Origin: Candidatus Hydrothermarchaeota archaeon
GTDB taxonomy: Archaea; Hydrothermarchaeota; Hydrothermarchaeia; Hydrothermarchaeales; BMS3B
Length of the DNA: 11,566 nt
Assembly (NCBI GenBank): GCA_015521945.1
Contig: WANG01000051.1
Location: forward strand, 1 to 11,566
Direction of reading: 5' to 3'
Shown one piece after another: positions 6,271 to 11,566 of the stretch. Numbering within the stretch: position 1 is the first letter of the stretch; each line of letters opens with the position of its first letter. Under the pieces are notes generated by a model. The model was given only the letters and a program-made list of their open reading frames with translations, searched no databases and was not told the origin of the DNA. A program made the position numbers and the translations under genes.

Positions 6271-6516
6271 ATGAGCGCGAAGAGGGTGCTTGATGAGTAC
6301 CGCTGGCATCCGGGCAAGAGGCTGGAGGAGCTTGAGATAACCTACGTGCACCGCACCCCTGAGGGAGAGCATGCGGTTGTAAGGGGGTCAGAGATACAGG
6401 AGCTTGAGAGGAGCTTCTTCGTGCTCCTGCGTGCCGGGAGGAGGGTGAGGATACCCTACCACAGGATAGTGGAGATAAGGCACGGGGATGAGGTGGTGTA
6501 CAGGAGGCGTGCCTAA
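6271..6516 (+). CDS. DUF504 / MJ1316-family RNA-end recognition domain protein
   Basis: An 81-residue stand-alone member of the MJ1316 (formerly DUF504, UPF0248) family, a small domain proposed to recognise cyclic RNA ends and found fused to RNA-repair and RNA-processing enzymes in eukaryotes. The conserved blocks are WHPG (12-15), ITYVHR (23-28), VVRGSEI (36-42), SFFVL (48-52) and RIPYHRIVEI (60-69). The length is typical of archaeal single-domain members. ATG 6271 follows AGGGTG; a different-frame ATG that overlaps the porB stop gives only about 20 codons and is not used. It lies 39 bases after porB on the same strand and could be read through from the por operon, but a functional link is not expected. 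Confidence 0.88.
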   Translation: MSAKRVLDEYRWHPGKRLEELEITYVHRTPEGEHAVVRGSEIQELERSFFVLLRAGRRVRIPYHRIVEIRHGDEVVYRRRA

Positions 6517-6517
6517 G

Positions 6518-6525
6518 TTTTTATT
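6518..6525 (+). promoter_or_regulatory. TATA-like box / T-run after the DUF504 gene
   Basis: TTTTTATT begins two bases after the DUF504 stop and lies about 24-31 bases before ATG 6549. It is correctly placed to be the TATA box of a leaderless transcript of the downstream membrane-protein gene. The five-T run could also end transcription of the upstream unit. Confidence 0.5.
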
Positions 6526-6531
6526 GCACCC

Positions 6532-6546
6532 CCGCATTAGATGCGG
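6532..6546. repeat. Perfect inverted repeat at the predicted start of the 6549 gene
   Basis: CCGCAT-TAG-ATGCGG is a perfect 6-base inverted repeat with a 3-base spacer. It sits between the TATA-like box and the ATG, over the expected transcription start. A repressor bound there would block initiation, so an operator is possible. The arms are short enough that chance cannot be excluded. Confidence 0.4.
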
Positions 6547-6548
6547 TT

Positions 6549-7760
6549 ATGAGCGACGAGTCTCTCATCCACATCTTCTACCTGCTCAGCGAGGGCGAGG
6601 AGGAGGTGAGCAGGTGCTGGCGTGAGATAAGGGAGGTGGTGGAGGGGCAGGAGGCTGAGATGCTCCAGGAGTACAGGGGGATAATGCTCATAAAAGCCCT
6701 GCGTGGAAGCGGCGCCGAGGTGTACCTGTACGTGCGCAAGAACACGGTGGTGCTCAGGCTGGTGCTCCACTCCCCGGAGGAGCACGTGGAGCTGCTGGCG
6801 AAGGTGAGGGACGTGGCCTCACGGGTGTCCCTCATGCTGGGGGAGACCATAATCTTCCTCTCCCAGGAGAGGGAGAAGGTGGAGAAGCTGTACGGGGGCA
6901 TAGCCTGGCGCAGGAGCGAGCTGCCCGTGGGCGAGCTTTACTTCCTGGAGGAGCAGAGGGACAGGAGGAGCTACCTGATGCTCTCCCCCATGCCGGGGCA
7001 GGAGTTCTTCATGAGGTTCATCTACACCGACCTGCTGGACAGGAAGATAGAGAGGGAGGCGAGGCTCTTCATGGAGATGCTGGACAGCGTCAGGGAGAAG
7101 CGCAGGAAGTGCGAGAGCCGCGCCTCAAGGCTGCTTGACGACAGGGGGGAGAGCCTGGCGGACTTTGAGAGGCTGGTCAAGGAGCTGTGCTTGGTTTACG
7201 TTGAGCTTGCCCGCTACCTTGAGTGGGTGAACTCCAGGGTGAGCATGCTCAAGGAGGACCTGCACGAGCTCAGCGGCGAGGTCCGGTGGCTCGTCTCGGG
7301 GGAGGATGAGGTGTTCTCGGAGAGGATTGAGAGGCACAGGTATGCCCTTGAGACCCTGATGTACGAGCGCGAGAACTTCATCCTCGCCCACCAGAAGGTC
7401 AAGAACGCCCTGGACGTGGTGGGGATGCGCATAGAGATAGAGCGCGGCAGGGAGACGGTGGAGCTGCAGCAGGAGAGCATCTCCCTCCAGGTCGCCGCGG
7501 GGTTCATTGAGTTCATAGTGGTGTTCTACTACACCCTGAACTCCTGGAAGATTCTGGGCAGGGAGGGGTTTGCGGCGCTCCCGGCGTGGGTGGTGCTGCT
7601 GGTGCTGACCGCCTTCTCATCCTCGGTGGTGCTCTTCACCCACGCCGTGGCTGTTGCCAGGAGGAGGGGAAGGAGCTTCACCCCCCACATGGCAGCCTCC
7701 ATAGCCCTGCTGGTGCTGGTAGCCCTCGCCATGCTCCTGCTGAGCATCAGAAGCTCCTGA
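6549..7760 (+). CDS. Coiled-coil membrane-anchored protein, function unknown
   Basis: A 403-residue protein that I do not recognise. The N-terminal about 150 residues look like a mixed alpha/beta soluble domain with strands around 57-74 (EVYLYVRKNTVVLRLVL). Residues 160-310 are strongly charged and helical, consistent with long coiled-coil segments such as 166-200 and 258-310. Three hydrophobic segments follow at about 314-331, 346-370 and 381-400, separated by short basic loops (RRRGR at 371-375). No signal peptide is seen. The order of soluble head, long helix and then C-terminal membrane helices resembles CorA-like or RMD1-like architecture, but the CorA GMN motif is absent, so this is only a topological analogy. 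ATG 6549 lies about 27 bases from a TATA-like box, suggesting a leaderless mRNA. Its 3' end overlaps the opposing ferritin-like gene by 14 bases. Confidence 0.85.
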   Translation: MSDESLIHIFYLLSEGEEEVSRCWREIREVVEGQEAEMLQEYRGIMLIKALRGSGAEVYLYVRKNTVVLRLVLHSPEEHVELLAKVRDVASRVSLMLGETIIFLSQEREKVEKLYGGIAWRRSELPVGELYFLEEQRDRRSYLMLSPMPGQEFFMRFIYTDLLDRKIEREARLFMEMLDSVREKRRKCESRASRLLDDRGESLADFERLVKELCLVYVELARYLEWVNSRVSMLKEDLHELSGEVRWLVSGEDEVFSERIERHRYALETLMYERENFILAHQKVKNALDVVGMRIEIERGRETVELQQESISLQVAAGFIEFIVVFYYTLNSWKILGREGFAALPAWVVLLVLTAFSSSVVLFTHAVAVARRRGRSFTPHMAASIALLVLVALAMLLLSIRSS

Positions 7761-7956
7761 GGAACTTCAGGGTCTTGAGCCGCTCCCTCAGGAGCTCCTC
7801 GTGCCTCTCCTCATCCCTGATGAGCTGCTCAAAAAATATCCTGATCTCAGGGTCGGTTGCCTTCTCAATTGCCCTGCGGTACCTCTCCTGGGCGCCCTTC
7901 TCGCTTTCTATCGCCTCCTCCAGAACACGTATGAGCTCCTCGCTCACGGGTACCAC
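7747..7956 (-). CDS. Two-helix ferritin-like / rubrerythrin-like small protein
   Basis: A 69-residue, almost entirely helical protein with rubrerythrin-type iron-ligand motifs. Helix A has EKGAQERYRRAI (19-30), with E19 seven residues before Y26 as in rubrerythrin. Helix B has IRDEERHEELL (46-56), with the ExxH pair E49/H52. A full ferritin-like four-helix bundle needs two such pairs, so this chain would have to dimerise, as encapsulated-ferritin proteins do. It lacks the rubredoxin domain. A role in iron or peroxide handling is inferred from the family. The start is GTG 7956; GTG 7947, preceded by GGTGG, is an alternative that trims three residues. It lies 46 bases after the H+-ATPase on the same strand and is convergent with, and overlapping, the membrane-protein gene. 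Confidence 0.8.
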   Translation of the reverse strand: MVPVSEELIRVLEEAIESEKGAQERYRRAIEKATDPEIRIFFEQLIRDEERHEELLRERLKTLKFLRSF

Positions 7957-7988
7957 CAGGTGCAGTTAGACCGCAGGCTAACAAGGTG

Positions 7989-8002
7989 AAGCATTAATGC
8001 TT
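7989..8002. repeat. 14-base perfect palindrome between the ATPase and ferritin-like genes
   Basis: AAGCATTAATGCTT is perfectly self-complementary and lies immediately after the ATPase stop codon (8003-8005) and about 33 bases before the ferritin-like start. It could be a regulator-binding site or part of a TATA-type promoter (CATTAATG) for the ferritin-like gene. With no loop it would make a poor hairpin. Confidence 0.45.
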
Positions 8003-10624
8003 TCAGCACCTCCTCAGCAGCCTGAGGGGTAGGGGGGCGAAGAAGAACCTGCCAGCGCGCTGCATGCGCAGAAGTGCCATCTTAACGGCGTCGTTGAATA
8101 CGAACCAGGCTATGGCGTACCCCCACGCGAAAAGCCCCCACTCCCACCCAATGGGGGTTATAAGCCCGAGGCCGTAAACCGCTATGAGGGTGCCTATTAT
8201 CTTGGTGCCGAAGGTGGCTGTGAAGAGCACGGGCGAGGGCAGGGGCTTTCTCCAGAACCAGTCCTTTATCCTGGTGTTGTATATCGTCAGGTGCCCAGCC
8301 ACCACCAGCTTGGTGAATATCACCGACTGAATCAGGCTCTGGGGCAGGTTCAGGTGCTCCAAGTAGAAGAACAGGAGGAAGGAAGAGAGCACCCCGGCGA
8401 TACCCAGCCAGAAGGACACAACCCCGATCTCCCGCATGTCCCACCGCACGGGCATACGGCTTATCCTGGCGTTGTCGTAGGCGATGGTGAGAATCGGGAT
8501 GTCGTTGAGCAGCGCTAAGAGGATTATCATAAGAGGGGTGATGGGGTAGAACTGGAAGACCATGATGGAAAGCGCCAGGAACACCGCCACCCTTATGGTT
8601 TCAGCGATTCTGTATATGGTGTACCCCTCCATCCTGCTGAATATCTCCCTGGATATCTTGATAGCGTCCACAATCACCCGCAGCCCCGGGATGAGCAGCA
8701 CTATGTCGGCGGCGCTCCTTGCGGCGTCCGTGGCACCCGCCACCGCGATGCCCGCGTCCGACTTCCTCAGGGCGGGTGCATCGTTAACCCCGTCCCCCGT
8801 CATGCCAACGATGTGCCCGCCCTTCTGGAGCTTTTCAACTATGAAGTACTTGTCCTCAGGAAAAACCTCGGCAAACCCGTCTGCCTCCTCTATTATCTTT
8901 ATAATCTCGGACTCGTGCTTCTTTACGATTCCGGAGGGGAGCTTTCTTGCAAGCTCCTCCTGCACGAGCTCTGATATCTCCTCAGCCCTCCTCCTCGCCT
9001 CCTCCTCGGATACCCCCGTGGTCTCCAGTATAGCCTTCGCCACAACCTCCGCAAGAATCCTGTACTCCTCGTAGGTCTCCCCCTTCAGCTCCCTCGCGCT
9101 GTATATCCTCTCCCCTATCCCCAGGAGCCCTGCGATGTACCTGGCGATGGCTATGTTGTCCCCGGTCACCATCTTCACGTCCACGCCGTAGCTTCTGGCG
9201 TCCTGAATTACAGCCCCTGAATCCTCCCTCGGGGGGTCAAAGAGGGGGATGAGCCCCAGAAAGTGGAACCTATCCTCCCCCTCCCTCCTGAAGGCAACCC
9301 CCAGGGTTCTGAACCCCCTGGCCGCGAACTCCTCAACCTTGGCGTACGCCTCCTTCCTGTCAAACTCCCCCTCATCGCAGAGCTCAAGTATGACCTGGGG
9401 GGCGCCCTTGCTCACAACCAGCCTCTCCTCCCCGAGGCTCACCGCTGCCTCGGTTCTCTTCCTCACGGGGTCAAAGGGGATGAACTTCTCCTGCTTCCAC
9501 CTCCTGAGCTCCTCCTGCAGACCCCTCTCCCTCACCCACTCAAACAGGGGTAGCTCTATGGGGTCGTTGTTCTCCTCCCTTGAGGCGAGGGCGGCGAAGA
9601 GCATGACCTCCTCCACCCTGTGCCCGGGAGCCACGAAGGGCTCAGACACCACCATGCGGTTCTCTGTGAGGGTGCCCGTCTTGTCGGCGCACAGCACGTC
9701 AATGCCGGCGAGCTCCTCAATGGAGGCGAGCCTGCTCACCACCGCCTGCCTCTTCGCCAGCCCCAAGGCACCCACCGCCATGGTCACGGTCAGCACCGCA
9801 GGGAGAGCCACGGGTATTGAAGCCACCACCAGCACCAGGGCGAACCTGAGGAGCTCCCTCCAGTCGGCACCCCTGCCCAGCTCCACCACCACCATCAGCC
9901 CCACGAGCAGGAGGGCGAGGGCTATAAGCATGTTCCCCACCCTCACCACCATCTCCTGGAAGTGGGAGCGCTTCTCCCTCTCAGCCCTCGCAACGAGCTT
10001 TACGGTTCTCCCGAAGTAGGTGCTCTGCCCCGTGGACACCACCACCCCCGTCATCTCACCCTGCTTGACGATGGAGTTGGCGTAAACCAGGTCCCCCGCC
10101 TTCCTGGTGACGGGTAGAGATTCCCCGGTGAGCGCCGACTGGTCAACGGAGAGGAACTCCCCCTCCATGAGCCTCACGTCAGCGGGCACGATGTCCCCTA
10201 TCCTGAGCCTCACCACGTCCCCCGGCACCAGGTACCTCGCCTCTATCTCCCGCCACCTGCCGTCTCTGAGGACGATTGCCCTCTTTGCCAGCTTCTTCTT
10301 CAGAACCTGCAGCGCAGAAACCGCCTTGTGCTCCTGCCACAGGTCAACCCCCGCGTTGATGAAGAGCATGAGGAGTATTATCGCAAAGTCCTCCCACTTC
10401 TTCACGAGAAACGAAAGTACAGCCGCAATCTCTATCATCCAGGGGATGGGTCCCCAGAAGCGCCTCAGAACCCTGTGCCACAGCGGCTCCTCTTTCTCGG
10501 GTATCTCGTTGTATCCATACTTTCTGAGCCTTTCCTCAGCCTCCTCAGAGGATAGCCCGCCCTTCCCGGTTTTAAGCTCTTTAAGCACCTCCTCAGTGCT
10601 CCTGCTGGCGAATTCTGACCCCAT
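8003..10624 (-). CDS. Plasma-membrane proton-efflux P-type ATPase (type IIIA)
   Basis: An 873-residue P3A ATPase that pumps H+ out of the cell using ATP. It has an N-terminal cytoplasmic region, then two membrane helices (about 57-97) and the actuator domain with LTGES (165-169). The PVALPA motif is at 271-276, the phosphorylation site DKTGTLT at 314-320 (D314), KGAP at 406-409 in the nucleotide domain, MVTGDN at 485-490 and GDGVND at 610-615. Six C-terminal membrane helices follow. N90 in the second helix and D708 (LLNDIP) in the sixth match the Asn/Asp pair central to proton transport in plant AHA2. A charged helical segment at about 513-580 lengthens the P-domain relative to the fungal and plant enzymes; I recall similar segments in other archaeal members. 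The plant regulatory C-terminal domain is absent. Start ATG 10624 follows GAAGG. Confidence 0.95.
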   Translation of the reverse strand: MGSEFASRSTEEVLKELKTGKGGLSSEEAEERLRKYGYNEIPEKEEPLWHRVLRRFWGPIPWMIEIAAVLSFLVKKWEDFAIILLMLFINAGVDLWQEHKAVSALQVLKKKLAKRAIVLRDGRWREIEARYLVPGDVVRLRIGDIVPADVRLMEGEFLSVDQSALTGESLPVTRKAGDLVYANSIVKQGEMTGVVVSTGQSTYFGRTVKLVARAEREKRSHFQEMVVRVGNMLIALALLLVGLMVVVELGRGADWRELLRFALVLVVASIPVALPAVLTVTMAVGALGLAKRQAVVSRLASIEELAGIDVLCADKTGTLTENRMVVSEPFVAPGHRVEEVMLFAALASREENNDPIELPLFEWVRERGLQEELRRWKQEKFIPFDPVRKRTEAAVSLGEERLVVSKGAPQVILELCDEGEFDRKEAYAKVEEFAARGFRTLGVAFRREGEDRFHFLGLIPLFDPPREDSGAVIQDARSYGVDVKMVTGDNIAIARYIAGLLGIGERIYSARELKGETYEEYRILAEVVAKAILETTGVSEEEARRRAEEISELVQEELARKLPSGIVKKHESEIIKIIEEADGFAEVFPEDKYFIVEKLQKGGHIVGMTGDGVNDAPALRKSDAGIAVAGATDAARSAADIVLLIPGLRVIVDAIKISREIFSRMEGYTIYRIAETIRVAVFLALSIMVFQFYPITPLMIILLALLNDIPILTIAYDNARISRMPVRWDMREIGVVSFWLGIAGVLSSFLLFFYLEHLNLPQSLIQSVIFTKLVVAGHLTIYNTRIKDWFWRKPLPSPVLFTATFGTKIIGTLIAVYGLGLITPIGWEWGLFAWGYAIAWFVFNDAVKMALLRMQRAGRFFFAPLPLRLLRRC

Positions 10625-10673
10625 CCTTCGTCATCTCTTGCCCACTAAACCCATGCATGCTATCCCCGTGCCG

Positions 10674-10685
10674 GCATAAAAACCT
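10674..10685 (-). promoter_or_regulatory. Candidate TATA box of the H+-ATPase gene
   Basis: Read on the minus strand, GGTTTTTATGCC lies about 50 bases before ATG 10624, between the small membrane-protein gene and the ATPase. It predicts a leader of about 25 bases holding the GAAGG ribosome-binding site. Assigned by composition and spacing only. Confidence 0.45.
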
Positions 10686-10696
10686 TCGCCGGAGGC

Positions 10697-10837
10697 TCAC
10701 CTTAGGAGCGCCCTGCTCGCCAGCAGCACCGCAAGCACCACCACCCAGAAGTGGAGCGCCTCCAGCATGCCCGAGGCGAAGAGCGCCAAGTTGAGCACCA
10801 GCAGCAGCGCCATCAGGATAGCCACCAGCCTGCGCAT
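10697..10837 (-). CDS. Small two-helix membrane protein, unknown
   Basis: A 46-residue protein, MRRLVAILMA at the start, with two hydrophobic segments at about 4-22 and 28-42 and basic residues at both ends (RR near the N-terminus, SRALLR at the C-terminus). No family is recognised. It is preceded by AGGGTAGGG on its own strand, which may act as a ribosome-binding site, and the next gene downstream on the same strand is the H+-ATPase, 72 bases away. A longer in-frame version starting at 10939 would span the TATA box of the divergent gene and is unlikely. Small membrane proteins beside ion pumps can be regulators, but nothing here proves that, and it may not be expressed. Confidence 0.5.
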   Translation of the reverse strand: MRRLVAILMALLLVLNLALFASGMLEALHFWVVVLAVLLASRALLR

Positions 10838-10908
10838 TGCCCTACCCTTGGAGTCTGCCGGCTTAAGCTTTGGGCTGCCCTGCCTGCAGGTGCCAAAGGC
10901 GCGCAACC

Positions 10909-10917
10909 TTATATATA
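10909..10917 (+). promoter_or_regulatory. Strong TATA box of the beta-propeller gene
   Basis: TTATATATA is the clearest archaeal TATA box in the window. It starts 30 bases before ATG 10939, so transcription should begin at or within a few bases of the start codon. No ribosome-binding site is seen, consistent with a leaderless mRNA. Confidence 0.75.
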
Positions 10918-10938
10918 GCACCCAAGTAATTATGCACA

Positions 10939-11566
10939 ATGAGGGGCTGGGCTGCTCTCTTAGTGGTGCTCTCCGTCCTGGGGGGAGCTGAAGCCGTGCG
11001 GGCAGAGGCTGAACCCCTCTGGAGCCTTGATGTGGGCTCCCGGGTTTACTCCCTCGGGGTTAGCGCAGGTGGCAAGTACGTGGCGGTGGGCTCGGAGGAG
11101 GGGCTCCACCTGCTCGTCGGAGGCGAGGTGATGTGGAGCCACCCCACGGATGCACCCGTGGTCTCCGTGGCGGTTACCCCTGACGCCAGATACATCGCCG
11201 CAGGCACAAACAATACCCTCTACCTGCTCAACAGAAGCGGCGATGTGGTGTGGAGGTACATAGTCAACGCAACATCCGTCGGGGTTAGCTTGGGCGCTGC
11301 GCACATAGCCGCCGGCACGAAGGAGGGCATGGTTTACCTCTTCAGAGATAGGGAGCCTTTCAGGTACCAGACCGACGCACCTGTTGACTCGGTGAGCATC
11401 ACCCCCGACGGGAGATACGTTGCTGCCGCCTCAGGCGGGGTGGTTTACCTCCTGAGCATTGAGGGAGAAGCCGGGTGGAGCATTGAGGTAAAGAGCGTGC
11501 AGAACCACACCCCAGCCACCTCGGTGGCGCTTGGCGGGGATGCCACCTACTCGGCGGCTGGCTCCG
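10939..11566 (+). CDS. Secreted WD40/PQQ-like beta-propeller protein (partial)
   Basis: An open reading frame of 209 codons runs off the right edge. Residues 1-20 form a signal peptide: MRGW, then a hydrophobic core ALLVVLSVLGG, then a small-residue cleavage region near AEAVRAEA. The mature part is built of blade-like repeats of about 40 residues, recognisable from VVSVAVTPDARYIAAG, VDSVSITPDGRYVAAA and YLL-x-GxVxW elements, with tryptophans ending strands (WSLDV, WSHP, WRY, WSIEV). Four to five blades are visible; the full count is cut off. Such archaeal propellers are usually extracellular binding or scaffold modules with no conserved catalytic residue, so a specific function cannot be given. 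ATG 10939 is chosen for its spacing from the TATA box; the ATG at 10932 opens a frame of only about 20 codons. Confidence 0.88.
   Translation, partial: MRGWAALLVVLSVLGGAEAVRAEAEPLWSLDVGSRVYSLGVSAGGKYVAVGSEEGLHLLVGGEVMWSHPTDAPVVSVAVTPDARYIAAGTNNTLYLLNRSGDVVWRYIVNATSVGVSLGAAHIAAGTKEGMVYLFRDREPFRYQTDAPVDSVSITPDGRYVAAASGGVVYLLSIEGEAGWSIEVKSVQNHTPATSVALGGDATYSAAGS

Noticed and set aside
6231..6293. ATG overlapping the porB stop, opening a frame of about 20 codons
   Set aside because: It has an operon-like TGATG joint but encodes only an Arg-rich peptide that falls on the hairpin and runs into the DUF504 gene in another frame.
5500..6372. 290-codon minus-strand open frame opposite porB and the DUF504 gene
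   Set aside because: It would cover two well-supported genes and the hairpin, and its translation resembles no protein.
8562..10019. Long plus-strand open frames (8562-9074 and 9249-10019) opposite the H+-ATPase
   Set aside because: Their translations are Ser/Pro/Thr-rich with no family features and lie antisense to a complete, motif-verified ATPase; such frames are expected in GC-rich DNA.
10861..10870. GCTTAAGC and AAGCTT short palindromes before the small membrane gene
   Set aside because: Only 6-8 bases long and without a matching partner; expected by chance at this length.
10960..11304. Minus-strand 114-codon open frame opposite the beta-propeller
   Set aside because: The plus frame has a signal peptide, a TATA box and blade repeats; the minus frame has none of these.
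1..11566. CRISPR array, tRNA, rRNA, transposon or phage features
   Set aside because: No regularly spaced repeats, cloverleaf-like segments, transposase/integrase motifs or terminal repeats were found on reading both strands.

Overview
This GC-rich window is most likely archaeal, and the organism probably uses coenzyme F420. Several things point that way. Many isoleucines are ATA and many arginines AGG/AGA. A/T-rich TATA-like boxes sit about 25-30 bases before starts, and at least two starts look leaderless. Other genes have GGAGG/GGTG ribosome-binding sites. The gene families also fit: four-subunit PorCDAB, an MJ1316/DUF504 protein, an AIR-synthase-related protein, an FrhB-family protein and a P3A proton ATPase. 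A euryarchaeal lineage is my best guess, but nothing here fixes the taxon. No rRNA, tRNA, CRISPR, insertion sequence or origin was seen.

Layout. (1) Positions 1-1641, minus strand: a PurM/SelD-superfamily protein of unknown substrate, followed with an ATGA overlap by the start of pdxS (PLP synthase), which runs off the left edge. (2) 1642-1716: a short divergent promoter region. (3) 1717-2094, plus: a two-CBS-domain protein. (4) 2101-6231, plus: a tightly packed operon with its own TATA box, encoding an FrhB-family iron-sulfur flavoprotein and then the PorC, PorD, PorA and PorB subunits of a 2-oxoacid:ferredoxin oxidoreductase. All four junctions overlap by 1-4 bases. (5) 6234-6516: a hairpin and a DUF504/MJ1316 protein. 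(6) 6549-7760, plus: a coiled-coil membrane protein of unknown function, apparently leaderless, with an inverted repeat at its predicted transcription start. (7) 7747-10837, minus: a tiny membrane protein, a P3A H+-ATPase and a two-helix ferritin-like protein whose end overlaps the end of the previous gene. (8) 10939 to the right edge, plus: a secreted beta-propeller protein, incomplete.

The main discovery candidate is the first gene of the Por operon. Its FrhB C-terminal domain comes first and its iron-sulfur linker plus FrhB N-terminal domain come second, so it reads as a circular permutation of the canonical F420-hydrogenase beta subunit. The break falls exactly at the usual inter-domain junction. 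The ferredoxin-like linker keeps only the four cysteines expected for one of the two usual clusters. Because it is translationally coupled to porCDAB, a reasonable hypothesis is an F420-linked (or otherwise flavin-linked) 2-oxoacid oxidoreductase, in which electrons from pyruvate or a related oxoacid pass through PorD to the FrhB-like flavin module.
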